Shown: positions 8,989 through 18,128, numbered from the stretch's first letter. The stretch is 64,000 nt of DNA from Solirubrobacterales bacterium (GCA_013815355.1 JACDGG010000001.1:35175-99174); one strand, 5' to 3'. Numbers and translations: made by a program. The notes: generated from the sequence alone by a model not told the origin.

Positions 8989-10044
8989 ATGAGCGCACAA
9001 CAAGGAGCGTCTAGCGCCACGGGTGGCCTGCGAGGCATGCGACGCAAGGCGGTACAGGCAAGCGAGCTGGTCCAGACCGGCTTTCTGGCGGACGGCGAGG
9101 GACGCCTGCCGCTGGTGATCACGCCAGCTGTCGACAACGTCGATCTGGCAGCGTGGTGTGCAAGCCACCTCGAGGACGTCGAGGGTCATCTCGATCGTCA
9201 TGGGGCGATCCTCTTCCGTGGTTTCCCGATGACGGGAGCCCCCGAGTTTGAGGCTGTCGCATCCACGATCGCGGGGGAGCTGTTCGGCGAGTACGGTGAC
9301 CTGCCGCCGGAGGAGACCGGCCAGCGGATCTACCACTCAACGCCCTACCCGCCCGACAAGACGATCCTCTTCCACAACGAGAGCTCACACTTCTCGAGCT
9401 GGCCGCTGCGTCAGTTCTTCTTTTGTGTGGTTCCGTCGGCCGAGCAGGGCGAGACGCCGCTGTTGGACTGTCGCGAGGTATACGAGAAGCTCGACAGGGA
9501 GATCGTCGAAGAGTTCGAGAGCAAGGACCTGATGTATGTGCGGAACTTCTCCGAGGGTGTCGATGTGCCCTGGCAGGACTTCTTCCACACCGACGACAAG
9601 GCGGCGGTCGAAAAGACCTGCGCAAACGCCGGCATGACCTGTGAGTGGACCGATCTCGGTCTACGGGTTCGCCAGCTCGCCAAGGGTGTGCGCACGCATC
9701 CGCGCACGGGTGAGCGGATCTTCTTCAACCAGGTGCAGCTGCACCACGTGGCATGCCTGGATGAGGAGACGCGCACAGCCCTACGGCAGCTGTTCGCCGA
9801 CGAGGACCTGCCTCGCAACGTCTACTACGGCGACGGCACACCGATCCCGGATGCCGTCGTCGACAGGATCGGCGAGGTCTACGAGGAGCTTTGCGTCGAG
9901 GCTCCATGGGAGAAGGGCGATCTGATCGCGCTCGACAACATGCTTGTCGCGCACGCACGACGTCCCTTTTCGGGAGAGCGCAAGATCATCGTCGGCATGG
10001 GCAGGATGGTCCACGCCGACGACACGGCGCCGACGGCGGCCTAG
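8989..10044 (+). CDS. Fe(II)/2-oxoglutarate dioxygenase, TauD/SyrP-like
   Basis: A 351-aa TauD/TfdA-family oxygenase. The iron ligands appear as HNE (in ILFHNESSH) and the distal His in DNMLVAHARRPF, with the 2-oxoglutarate-binding Arg following. HNE in place of HxD and the overall length resemble SyrP-type enzymes that beta-hydroxylate amino acids bound to NRPS carrier domains. The ATG at 8989 has AGGAG just upstream, overlapping the PPTase stop codon. Cotranscription with the PPTase next to NRPS genes supports tailoring of a carrier-bound residue such as Asp; which residue is unknown. Confidence 0.88.
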   Translation: MSAQQGASSATGGLRGMRRKAVQASELVQTGFLADGEGRLPLVITPAVDNVDLAAWCASHLEDVEGHLDRHGAILFRGFPMTGAPEFEAVASTIAGELFGEYGDLPPEETGQRIYHSTPYPPDKTILFHNESSHFSSWPLRQFFFCVVPSAEQGETPLLDCREVYEKLDREIVEEFESKDLMYVRNFSEGVDVPWQDFFHTDDKAAVEKTCANAGMTCEWTDLGLRVRQLAKGVRTHPRTGERIFFNQVQLHHVACLDEETRTALRQLFADEDLPRNVYYGDGTPIPDAVVDRIGEVYEELCVEAPWEKGDLIALDNMLVAHARRPFSGERKIIVGMGRMVHADDTAPTAA

Positions 10045-10061
10045 CGCACTGAACCTAGCCC

Positions 10062-10095
10062 CACCGGTCGCGGGCGCTCAGCCGCGTGACCGGTG
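10062..10095. terminator. Hairpin between convergent dioxygenase and lipoprotein genes
   Basis: CACCGGTC and GACCGGTG form perfect 8-bp arms, with an inner GCGG/CCGC pairing. It covers the end of the lipoprotein gene and has no T-run on either side, so it is a weak or protein-assisted terminator at best. Confidence 0.4.
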
Positions 10096-10983
10096 AGCGG
10101 CGAAGAATGCCCACACATCCTCGCTGGCGTTGTACTGCGCATCAGCGCTTGAGGGCGCCAGGCCCGAGGCCCCCGGATAGGTGTGGGTGCCCCCGTTGAT
10201 CACGTAGAAGCCGACGGCCGCGCCGCCCGCACACGAGGTCCAGATCCGCTTGGTCACGGGGCCCGCCCGCGAGACTTTGGGCGCGGCGCTTGAGCAGTGA
10301 TCGAGCCCTCGCCATCGGGCCGTGACCGACGCGGGAGCGGGAAACCTGGCGTTCCCGGTGAGCGGGATGATGTCGTGCGTGCCGATGATCGTGAGCTCTG
10401 AGACCGGCTGTGTGGGCCGACAGCGCTGGCTTGCCATCGCGCCTGAGACGGGTGCTATCGCAGCGACCGTCGCGCTGAGACGGCAGCCGACGAAGTAGGT
10501 GATGTAGGCGCCGGCCGAGAAGCCCGTGACGTAGACGCGTCGTGGATCGATGTTGTAGCGGGCCTTGATCCGCTTGATCTCCGCGCTGACGTATGCGACG
10601 TTCGATGGGTCCTTCCAGGCCGGGCTCCCGGAGCCGAGATAGGCGAGCACGAAGTCATGCTCATCAGCGACCGTGTCCCAGCCTGACTTTCCCTCAAAGC
10701 CCGCGGGCGTGCCACCGCTGGCGTGCAATGCGATCACGAGCGCCCGTTGTCTGTGCGCGCTCCAATGTGGTGGGAGATGGATGACCGGCGCGGGTCTGCG
10801 CCCTGAGCTGGCTTCGGCCGTGTCCGGGCGTTCCTGGACGGGCCCGCCCAGATCCGCGGCTCGGGCTGGTTGCAGGGCCGATGCGCCACCACAGCCCGCG
10901 ATCGTGAGCGCGCCGAGCAGCGCCACGGGGATCAGCCGGTTTTGCGCCCTTCTGCGCGTCGGTGTTCGGCTGCTTGAGCTCAT
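10078..10983 (-). CDS. Secreted lipoprotein esterase, PHB-depolymerase/LpqC-like
   Basis: A 301-aa protein starting MSSSSRTPTRRR, then a hydrophobic stretch ending in the lipobox LTIAGC, so it is probably a lipid-anchored extracellular protein. The alpha/beta-hydrolase nucleophile elbow is TGFSAGAY, and the His-containing motif NGGTHTYPG lies near the end, the usual order in poly(3-hydroxybutyrate) depolymerase/feruloyl-esterase-like proteins. I chose ATG 10983 over the longer ORF because the lipobox signal sequence begins there and GGAG lies upstream. It shares its fold with the N-terminal domain of the protein at 12565. It splits the peptide genes from the aminotransferase and may be unrelated to peptide synthesis. 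Confidence 0.8.
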   Translation of the reverse strand: MSSSSRTPTRRRAQNRLIPVALLGALTIAGCGGASALQPARAADLGGPVQERPDTAEASSGRRPAPVIHLPPHWSAHRQRALVIALHASGGTPAGFEGKSGWDTVADEHDFVLAYLGSGSPAWKDPSNVAYVSAEIKRIKARYNIDPRRVYVTGFSAGAYITYFVGCRLSATVAAIAPVSGAMASQRCRPTQPVSELTIIGTHDIIPLTGNARFPAPASVTARWRGLDHCSSAAPKVSRAGPVTKRIWTSCAGGAAVGFYVINGGTHTYPGASGLAPSSADAQYNASEDVWAFFAAHRSRG

Positions 10984-11073
10984 CAATTTGCCGCTCCGCT
11001 GGATGATGCGGCGCCACCTGCCTCTCTCAAGGACATCTTGACAGAGCCACGCCGCTCGATTTCTCGCAAAATA

Positions 11074-11090
11074 CGACAAATGCATTGTCG
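11074..11090. promoter_or_regulatory. Inverted repeat CGACAA-ATGCA-TTGTCG between divergent genes
   Basis: Perfect 6-bp arms with a 5-bp spacer lie in the 135-bp gap between the lipoprotein esterase and the aminotransferase, about 30 bases upstream of the latter's ATG. It resembles the palindrome CCGACATTGTCGG upstream of the LuxR-type gene at 36255. It is a candidate operator; the binder is unknown. Confidence 0.4.
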
Positions 11091-11118
11091 GCGGGTTGTG
11101 CGTAGACTTTCTCATCAG

Positions 11119-12546
11119 ATGGCAGGGACGCAGTCACGGATGGAGGCGTCTTCAAACGGGCTAGAGAAGGCCCCGGGAGTACTCCAACAGGCATCGGTTC
11201 GCACACCGGTTCCTGGTCCCCTGTCCGCTCGGCTGCTAGAGCGTCAGGTGCTGAACGAGTCAAACGTGCGCACCTACCCGCGCGGCCTGCCGATCGCGAT
11301 CGGACGCGGAGCAGGCTCCTACCTCGAGGATCTTGACGGGAACGTGTTCATCGACTTCCTCACCGGGGCCGGCGCGCTGCCGCTCGGTCACACCCACCCC
11401 GAGCTCGTCGAGGCGATCACACGCCAGCTGAGCCGGCTCACGCACGGGCTCGACTTCCCGACGGAGATCCGCGACGAGTTCATCTCCGCGCAGATCTCAA
11501 TGCTTCCCGAGCGAATGCGCTCGAGCATGCGGATCGAGTTCTGCGGTCCCAGCGGTGCCGACGCCGTCGATGCTGCGCTGAAGCTCTGTAAGACGGCGAC
11601 GGGGCGCTCGGAGATCGTCACCTTCCAAGGTGCATTCCATGGCTGCTCACACGCGGCGATGACGATCACAGGGCTCGTGGCGGCCAAGGAGCGCGTTGCC
11701 GGACGAGTGCCTGGTGTTCACTTCTTCCCTTACCCCTACCCGCTCAGGTGTGCGCTTGGGGGCGGCGAGGAGAGCGGACAGCGATGCCTTGAGTACCTCG
11801 AGCGATCGCTTCGCGATCCGCTCGGCGGCATCCCGCGGCCGGCCGCGGTGATCGTCGAGATGGTTCAGGGCGAGGGAGGTGTGATTCCCGCGCCAGGCGA
11901 CTTCGTCCGCGGGCTGCGCAGGGTCACACGCGAGCTTGAGATACCGCTGATCGTGGATGAGGTGCAGACCGGCGGTGGGCGTACCGGCACGTGGTTTGCC
12001 TTTGAGCAGCACGGCATCGAGCCAGATGTGATCGTGGCCTCGAAGGCGATCGGCGGGATGGGAATGCCGGTCGCGGTCGTGCTGCACGACGAACGCCTCG
12101 ATGCGTTTGCGCCGGGCGCACATACCGGAACGTTCCGCGGCAATCAGCTGGCGTTCGCCGCCGGCGTGGCCTCTGCCCGCATCATCAGGCGAGACGGCAT
12201 TCTCGAGCACGCACGTGAGCAAGGCGCCTATGCGCTGGGCGTGCTCGAGGGCTTCGCTCGCGATCACGAGATCGTCCGGGAAGCACGCGGGAGCGGCTTG
12301 ATGCTCGGCTTTGAGCTGGTCGACCCGGTCACCGGTGAGCCGAACACGCAAGCCGCCAGTGCAGTGCAGCGCGGCGCGATCGAACGTGGGCTGATCGTCG
12401 AGCTCGGCGGACGCGGCGACTGCGTCGTCAGGCTCCTGCCGCCGCTGAACGTCTCGCGCGAGACGCTCGATGAAGGATTTGAGATCCTCGACTCGGTGCT
12501 CGCCGAGATTCCGCTCGCCGTCGCGCACGAAGCCCAGCTTCGCTGA
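11119..12546 (+). CDS. Class III aminotransferase, diaminobutyrate-2-oxoglutarate type
   Basis: A 475-aa PLP enzyme, probably converting aspartate semialdehyde to 2,4-diaminobutyrate with glutamate as amino donor. Seen are the N-terminal YPRGLPIAIGRGAGSYLED region, GPSGADAVDAALKL, the PLP-contact DEVQTGGGRTG and the Schiff-base Lys in VIVASKAIGGMG. The overall pattern matches the Dat/PvdH/EctB group. ATG 11119 is preferred; ATG 11140 is also possible and the upstream TTG at 11038 is unlikely. No ectoine synthase or acetyltransferase follows, so ectoine synthesis is not supported; supply of diaminobutyrate to the nearby NRPS is the simplest reading. Confidence 0.85.
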   Translation: MAGTQSRMEASSNGLEKAPGVLQQASVRTPVPGPLSARLLERQVLNESNVRTYPRGLPIAIGRGAGSYLEDLDGNVFIDFLTGAGALPLGHTHPELVEAITRQLSRLTHGLDFPTEIRDEFISAQISMLPERMRSSMRIEFCGPSGADAVDAALKLCKTATGRSEIVTFQGAFHGCSHAAMTITGLVAAKERVAGRVPGVHFFPYPYPLRCALGGGEESGQRCLEYLERSLRDPLGGIPRPAAVIVEMVQGEGGVIPAPGDFVRGLRRVTRELEIPLIVDEVQTGGGRTGTWFAFEQHGIEPDVIVASKAIGGMGMPVAVVLHDERLDAFAPGAHTGTFRGNQLAFAAGVASARIIRRDGILEHAREQGAYALGVLEGFARDHEIVREARGSGLMLGFELVDPVTGEPNTQAASAVQRGAIERGLIVELGGRGDCVVRLLPPLNVSRETLDEGFEILDSVLAEIPLAVAHEAQLR

Positions 12547-12564
12547 GCGACCCGGTAGCTCGCC

Positions 12565-14871
12565 TCAAGGCTGTTTCGAGACGCTTCGCGCGAGCAGCGT
12601 TGCAAGCGCTGACTGCCCGAGCCGGTTGGGCGTCAAGCTGGCGTTGAGATATGGACGGGATGTGCACAGCCCGTGTCCGGCGAACGCGTCATAGGAGCCG
12701 CCGAGATAGGTGATGTGGGAGGCGGCCGCTGCGGAGGCGATCGTATGGTCAAGGCGCGCGATCGCAGCATCGATCCAGCGCATCGCCGGGCGTGTGAACT
12801 CGAGCCCGCCCGAGCTGAGGGGGCACAGCCGTGCACGCGCGGCGAACAGCCGCGGGTATCCGGTCACGATCACCCGTGCGTTTGGTGCCGCCGAGCTCAG
12901 ATCATGGAAAAGGTGTCGCAGCGAGCGCGAGCTTGAGCTTGAGCTTGAGGAGGACAGCGCGGCGATCGCCGCGGCGAACCTCTGCTCCGAGCTGGCGCGG
13001 CAGCGATTGGGCGCACGGCCACAGCGGATGATCGCGGAGGGCATCGCGGAGTCCTTCCAGCCAACTGTGAGCGCAAGCACGCCGACCGTGTCGTTGGCCC
13101 AGCTGAGCTGAGGCGGCTCGTGATCGTTGATGTCAGCGCCGTAGAAAGCCGCGAGGCCTGCACCTCGACAGGCGTGGAGCGTCACCAGCGAGGGGGAGAC
13201 GTGCAGGATGGCGGCGGCGAGCGGCGCATAGGCCTTCGTGGAGCGATGACAGCGATCGGCGTGCGTGTCGCTGCCCGCAAGGTAGGGAGGGCTACCCTCG
13301 CCTGCTGCGTAGTCGTCTCCGAGCACCAGCCACGCCAAAGACACGGCGCCCGGGTTCGGCGGGACGCTCGGGTCTATGGGGTCTATGGGGGCTATGGGGG
13401 CTATCGGGGCTATCGGGGCTATCGGGGCTATCGGGGCTATCGGGGGATCTTCGATCTTGACGGGAGGGGTCGACGTGTTCTTGACGGTTACCGCCACGGA
13501 GGAGACCGCCAGGTTGCCCGCCGCGTCGGTTGCGAGCGCGCGTAGCTGGTGGCTTCCGTCTGCCACGGTGTTCGTATCCCAGGAGCGGGAGTAGCCCCCT
13601 TCGGGGCTCGTGAGGCCCGCCGCGCCGAGCGGGGTGCCGTCCACTTCCAGCCCCACGGCGGCGACACCGATGTCATCGCTTGCGTGAACCCCGATCGCCA
13701 CCGTGCCCGATACGGTCGAGCCCTGGGCGGGCGAGATCACGCCGACAAGCGGCGGGGTGTTGTCTTCCAGGGGTGGGGCGGGCACCGAGGAGGAGATGCC
13801 CTGGGCCACGAAGTTCCAGAACGCTGCCTCGACGAAGAGGCCGTTGGTCATCGGCAGCCCTTGTGAATCAAGCCCGGGTGGGTTCGGCATCACCATGCAC
13901 TGGTTCGGCCTCGCGAGCGCGTCGGAGTCTTGGCAGGGCCATCCGTGGGACCCGTTTCCGATACCGAGCGAGACGACCGCCGGTGAGCCGGCGCTCGCAT
14001 AGGCGCATGGGCCTGAGTAGGTGTCGGTGAGCGTCGAGGCGAGCGGGAGGCCGATGGCTCCAAGCGCGGGACCGCTCCTACAGCCGAGGCGCCCGGCAGC
14101 CCAGTCCGCGAACGTGAGCGGGTCCAGGTGTGGGTTGGGCGCCGTATCGTAGTAGAGGCCCGCATCGGCGCCGAAGTTGCTGAGCGCGAGCATCACGAAG
14201 TAGTTGCGGTTCGAACTCGGACAGTGCGGCGCCCCGTTGAACAGCTGCAGGCTCGAGCTGTCGATCATGTAGCCACGAAACAGCGGCGAATTGCTCGGGT
14301 CGCACATGATGTCGGCCACCATGCTGCCGCCACTGCTCATCCCGGCGGCATAGATGCGCTGCGGGTCCACGCACTGTCCCGGGCATTGCGTGATGTCATT
14401 TACGACAGCGCTCACGTATGGCTCGTCGTTCGGAGTGCTTATCGCGGCCGAGTCGACGTTTCGCTTGCCCCACCCAAGGCTCTGACCGCAGGGACGAGTC
14501 ATGTAGACGACGATGAGCCTGTTCGCGACAGCCAGCTGGGAGAATCTGCTGGAAGTGATCAGGCCGCAGTTGCCCCCGCCGTAGAACACGAGCACGGCAG
14601 GGGCAGGGCCGCTCAGGTTCTTCGGGCGGTCAATCGCATACGCGCGCGTCGAGGTGGTGCCGTCGTCGTTGCTGACGTTCGCCAGCCCGACGGTGAGCAG
14701 GCTCGTAGCGGGCTGGCAAGGGGCCGGTTCGCAGCTGGCAAGGCTGGCGCCGCTCATCGTGGCGCCGCTTGAGGTCGTCGTGCCAACCAGGATCAGCAAG
14801 ACGCTGATGAGAGCCAGCGAAACTACCCGCCCTCGCCAGAGTGGCGTCAATCGCCTGCTCAGCTGCATCAT
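12565..14871 (-). CDS. Secreted multidomain protein: esterase, Ig-like domain, IAP repeats, inactivated SGNH domain
   Basis: A 768-aa exported protein. The signal peptide is a hydrophobic run, VVSLALISVLLILVG. Residues about 50-370 are a PHB-depolymerase-like esterase with GMSSGG as nucleophile elbow. A bacterial Ig-like domain follows (NTPPLVGVISPAQGSTVSG), then eight I-(A/D)-P tripeptides as linker, then a SGNH/GDSL-like domain. In that last domain the catalytic GDS is GDDYAAGEG, GxND is replaced by GWKDS, and the final block lacks the expected His, so it is probably not an active hydrolase. I chose ATG 14871 because the TTG at 14904 would overlap the next gene. Cys pairs suggest disulfides outside the cell. 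Confidence 0.8.
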   Translation of the reverse strand: MMQLSRRLTPLWRGRVVSLALISVLLILVGTTTSSGATMSGASLASCEPAPCQPATSLLTVGLANVSNDDGTTSTRAYAIDRPKNLSGPAPAVLVFYGGGNCGLITSSRFSQLAVANRLIVVYMTRPCGQSLGWGKRNVDSAAISTPNDEPYVSAVVNDITQCPGQCVDPQRIYAAGMSSGGSMVADIMCDPSNSPLFRGYMIDSSSLQLFNGAPHCPSSNRNYFVMLALSNFGADAGLYYDTAPNPHLDPLTFADWAAGRLGCRSGPALGAIGLPLASTLTDTYSGPCAYASAGSPAVVSLGIGNGSHGWPCQDSDALARPNQCMVMPNPPGLDSQGLPMTNGLFVEAAFWNFVAQGISSSVPAPPLEDNTPPLVGVISPAQGSTVSGTVAIGVHASDDIGVAAVGLEVDGTPLGAAGLTSPEGGYSRSWDTNTVADGSHQLRALATDAAGNLAVSSVAVTVKNTSTPPVKIEDPPIAPIAPIAPIAPIAPIAPIDPIDPSVPPNPGAVSLAWLVLGDDYAAGEGSPPYLAGSDTHADRCHRSTKAYAPLAAAILHVSPSLVTLHACRGAGLAAFYGADINDHEPPQLSWANDTVGVLALTVGWKDSAMPSAIIRCGRAPNRCRASSEQRFAAAIAALSSSSSSSSSRSLRHLFHDLSSAAPNARVIVTGYPRLFAARARLCPLSSGGLEFTRPAMRWIDAAIARLDHTIASAAAASHITYLGGSYDAFAGHGLCTSRPYLNASLTPNRLGQSALATLLARSVSKQP
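13371..13442. repeat. Eight tandem 9-bp repeats coding the IAP/IDP linker
   Basis: Unit gggctatcg, five exact copies preceded by three variants (ggtctatgg twice, gggctatgg once). In frame it codes six IAP and two IDP tripeptides on the minus strand, so copy-number change alters linker length without a frameshift. Confidence 0.95.
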
Positions 14872-14881
14872 TCGCGAAAGA

Positions 14882-17875
14882 CTACGGGAGCGTTCCACCC
14901 CCAAAGCTTGTCAGCCTGACGGCACCGTTGCGCTGAGTGAGATTCAGATACCCGGCACTCGGGAAGGTGCTGTCGGTCGCGAGCAGGAGCCGCGTCCATG
15001 TGCCGGTGCTGGACCGCCATAGCTCGAGCGTCGTTCCGATCGCTCGGAACAGGAGCTGATCGCCGGCTTTGAGCGTCGGCCCGTTGACGCTCGCGAGCGT
15101 CGTGCTCGTCGTCCCGTTCGTGCGCGCGATGATCTTGTACTGATCGGCCTGGCTTGAGCGGAAGATGTAGTAAGCCTGGTATCCGCTCGCGTTGGCGGCG
15201 CCGGGGTTCTGGAAGCGAAGCCCGAGCACGACGGGATCCAAATCGACGTTCGGCTTAACGGCCACGGTCAGCCACACCTCGCTGTTGGGGCCATAGGCCT
15301 GTGGGTTCCAGTAGTCGGCGTTGCTGCCCGAGCGGCCCGTGATCTGCTGGTTGATGATGAACAGGTCGTTTGTGGGGCCGGTGCTCGAGACCTGCATGTG
15401 TGTCCAATTCGGACCCGGTGGTCCGGAGTTGTTCGGGCGCGCGAAGTCGTCGAGCAGCGGCGTCAAAGGCCCGGCGGCAGCGATGACAACCGCACTCGCG
15501 CTTGAGTTGGCTTGTGTGTTGCCTGCGCTGTTCGAGGCGGTGATGGTGACCATGAGCTTGGCGCCAACATCGGCTGAGAGCAGCGTGTAGGTAGGGGTGG
15601 TCGCGCCGGAGATCGCGTTGCAGTTCAGCCCGCTCTGGTCGCAGCGCTGCCATTGGTAGGTGAACGTTGGTGTGGGGTAGCCGCTCCAGGAGCCGGTTGT
15701 GGCGGTGAGCGTCTGGCCCTGTGTAGCGGTGCCGGAGATTGTGGGCGGGGTGGTGTTTGCGGGCGGGCCGGTGATGATGCTGCTCGTGGCGGAGTTGGCC
15801 TGGGCGTTGCCAGCGCTGTTTGAAGCGGTGACCGTGACGACCAGGGTGCTGGCAACATCGGCGGCTCCGAGCGTGTAGGTAGGGGTGGTCGCGCCGGAGA
15901 TCGCGTTGCAGTTCAGCCCGTTTTGGTCGCAGCGTTGCCATTGGTAGGTGAAGGTTGGTGTGGGGTAGCCGCTCCAGGAGCCGGTTGTGGCGGTGAGCGT
16001 CTGGCCCTGTGTAGCGGTGCCCGTGATCGCAGGTGCGGCGATGTTCGCCGGGGGCGCCGAGACGACGCTGCTCGCGGCAGAGCTTGCCGGTGTGGATCCG
16101 GCGCTACTGCTCGCCGTCACGACAGCGACCAGGGTGCTGGCAACATCGGCGGCTCCGAGCGTGTAGGTCGATGTGGTCGCGCCGGAGATCGCGTTGCAGT
16201 TCAGCCCGCTCTGGTCGCAGCGCTGCCACTGATAGGCAAACGACGGAGACCCCGTCCACGAACCCGTCGAAACCGACAACGTCTGCCCCTGCGTCGCTGC
16301 ACCCGAAATCACCGGCGGCGCCGTATTCACAGGAGCCGTGACCGTCCAGCTGTAGCTGGGGATGCTTGTGTTGCCGGCCGCGTCGGTCGCCTGCACCGAA
16401 AACGTGTGCGAGGCCGCCCCAAGCAGATCGTAGGACTGGCTCGTCTGGGTGGCGCACGGCAGCCATGGCCCGCTGTCGAGCCGGCAGCGCAGCGAGGCGA
16501 CGGCGTCGTTGACCGAGAAGCTGAAGTTTGCGGAGGTTTGTGCGGTGGGGTTGGCCGGCTCAGAGGCGGGCGAGATGCTCACCGCGATCGGCGAGGGATC
16601 GAGCGTGATGACCGACGTTGTGCCGGTCAGGGTCGGTCCGCCGGGTTGCAATGCGTAGGGGGGGTAGTTGGGCTGGGCCTGAGTGGAGAGGAACGGCGAG
16701 CTTGCCACCAGATAGCTCCCCGACGGATCTAGGTCCAAGCCGGTCGTCTTGTTGAGATGGGCGGTGTCGGTGACGGTTGCCGCGAGGCGTGGGATCAGCG
16801 GGTTGGAGATGTCGAGGACCGCAACATCGGCCGCAGAGGAAGCGGAGACGTAGGCGAAGTCACCGCGGATGCGGATGCGGTAGGCCCCGTTCAGCGATGC
16901 GCTTGCCAGCGAGGTCACGATCTGCGGGCTGGTGGGATTGCTCACGTCGAGTACCGTCAAGCGACCGGGTGAGATCTGATCGACGACGTAGGCGTACTGT
17001 CCGCTTACGGCTACGTCCACAGGGAACTGCAGGTTCGTGGTGTCCTTCGGCGAGGAGATAATTTTCGGGCTGAGTGGATTGGCGATGTTCACCACCGTCA
17101 CGCGGGTTTGGTAGGCGGCGGTCACATACGCGTAGTTCCCCGAGATCGCGACCGAGGTTGCGTGGCCCAGCGCGCCGCTACCGCCCCACGGCGGAGGTAG
17201 CGGCGTGCTGTGGATCGCGGCTACGATCCACGGCGCAGAGGGATTGCTCACGTCGATCACCGCAAACGCGCACCCGACCGAGTGGTCTGCACACGGCTGA
17301 CCGCTCAGGCATCCCTGCGAAGCGACGTACACGTAATGGCCGGACATCGCTACCCCGTAGGAGCCAAACAGCGTGTTGGGGTCCCTGATCGAGCCGACGA
17401 TCGTGGGTGAGGCCGGGTTGGTGGCGATGTCCAGGATCGTGAGGCTGTTGCCGCTGCCGTCGTCGTTGTTGTTCGATCCGTTGGTGGCGTTGCGGTTCTT
17501 GGAGACCACATAGGCATAGCCGCCGGAGATGTTGACAGTCGAGCCGTTGAGCAGCGAGTTGCTCGCGGCGCTCGACCCGGCGATCACCGGCGCCGCCGGG
17601 TTTGAGATGTCGACCGCGGTCAGCTTGCCCGCGTAGTAGTCGGTCACGTAGGCGTAATGGCCTGCCACGGCGACCGCCGTCGCGCCCGGGAGGGTCACCG
17701 AGTCGCTCGCGAAGCCGTTCAACACCGGGTTGACGAGCGCCTGCGCACCGGCGGGGGCGAGAGCCATGATCGCGCCGAGAAGCGCACAGGTCCAACGCGC
17801 GGCACTCACCGAGCGCGACCACTCACGCTGCGGATTGATGTCCCGGCGCAACGTCCTCTCCGTGGTCAGGCGCAT
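14882..17875 (-). CDS. Secreted LVIVD beta-propeller protein with three near-identical Ig-like repeats
   Basis: A 997-aa exported protein. The signal peptide ends near APAGAQALVNP. Residues about 50-440 hold repeated strands of the type YAYVTDYYAGKLTAVDISNP, the LVIVD repeat that folds as a beta-propeller. An Ig-like segment with TDAAGNTS follows, then three 96-aa modules containing YQWQRCDQSGLNCNAISGA that are almost identical, then a C-terminal concanavalin-like region starting DDFARPN. I chose ATG 17875 because the longer ORF only adds residues before the signal peptide. It is likely a surface-adhesive or scaffold protein; ligand unknown. The stop is ten bases from the start of the esterase gene, so they may be cotranscribed. 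Confidence 0.82.
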   Translation of the reverse strand: MRLTTERTLRRDINPQREWSRSVSAARWTCALLGAIMALAPAGAQALVNPVLNGFASDSVTLPGATAVAVAGHYAYVTDYYAGKLTAVDISNPAAPVIAGSSAASNSLLNGSTVNISGGYAYVVSKNRNATNGSNNNDDGSGNSLTILDIATNPASPTIVGSIRDPNTLFGSYGVAMSGHYVYVASQGCLSGQPCADHSVGCAFAVIDVSNPSAPWIVAAIHSTPLPPPWGGSGALGHATSVAISGNYAYVTAAYQTRVTVVNIANPLSPKIISSPKDTTNLQFPVDVAVSGQYAYVVDQISPGRLTVLDVSNPTSPQIVTSLASASLNGAYRIRIRGDFAYVSASSAADVAVLDISNPLIPRLAATVTDTAHLNKTTGLDLDPSGSYLVASSPFLSTQAQPNYPPYALQPGGPTLTGTTSVITLDPSPIAVSISPASEPANPTAQTSANFSFSVNDAVASLRCRLDSGPWLPCATQTSQSYDLLGAASHTFSVQATDAAGNTSIPSYSWTVTAPVNTAPPVISGAATQGQTLSVSTGSWTGSPSFAYQWQRCDQSGLNCNAISGATTSTYTLGAADVASTLVAVVTASSSAGSTPASSAASSVVSAPPANIAAPAITGTATQGQTLTATTGSWSGYPTPTFTYQWQRCDQNGLNCNAISGATTPTYTLGAADVASTLVVTVTASNSAGNAQANSATSSIITGPPANTTPPTISGTATQGQTLTATTGSWSGYPTPTFTYQWQRCDQSGLNCNAISGATTPTYTLLSADVGAKLMVTITASNSAGNTQANSSASAVVIAAAGPLTPLLDDFARPNNSGPPGPNWTHMQVSSTGPTNDLFIINQQITGRSGSNADYWNPQAYGPNSEVWLTVAVKPNVDLDPVVLGLRFQNPGAANASGYQAYYIFRSSQADQYKIIARTNGTTSTTLASVNGPTLKAGDQLLFRAIGTTLELWRSSTGTWTRLLLATDSTFPSAGYLNLTQRNGAVRLTSFGGGTLP
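15475..16338. repeat. Three tandem 288-bp modules
   Basis: The marker gcgtgtaggt followed by ggtcgcgccggagatcgcg recurs at about 15583, 15871 and 16159, an exact 288-base (96-codon) period. Long stretches are base-identical between copies, indicating recent duplication or gene conversion. Outer limits are approximate. Confidence 0.9.
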
Positions 17876-18128
17876 CCTTGTCGTCCGTGCTCCATCGCTG
17901 CCTCCGTGCCGCCGCTGACCTATGTGCATCCACTGAACATAAAGCACCGTGGAGCCGCTTGCGCGACCGTTGCAGCTAGGCCCAACCAGTATGCCGGACG
18001 GGGGTCGGGGAATCAAGAGTCCAAAGTTCAAGCCCCTTGCTCACGAAGCTTGAGTGCTGGTCCGATACGTGCAGCGATCGTATCCCGCGGGCGAGTGCCG
18101 CAGCCTGCCAAGAGACAAGGACGTCACT
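17876..18128. other. Divergent intergenic region with a short dyad
   Basis: 253 bases between the propeller gene and the VPPVE-repeat gene. It holds GATACG-tgcagcgat-CGTATC (about 18062-18082), a 6-bp dyad that could be an operator. No gene was recognised and no clear -35/-10 pair. Confidence 0.3.

Noticed and set aside
11038-11118. Longer aminotransferase start at TTG 11038
   Set aside because: The added residues are basic and unlike the family, and would cover the divergent promoter region with its dyad; TTGACA there looks like promoter sequence, but no matching -10 was found.
13371-13442. CRISPR-like regular repeats
   Set aside because: 9-bp units without spacers, inside a coding frame; no cas genes nearby.
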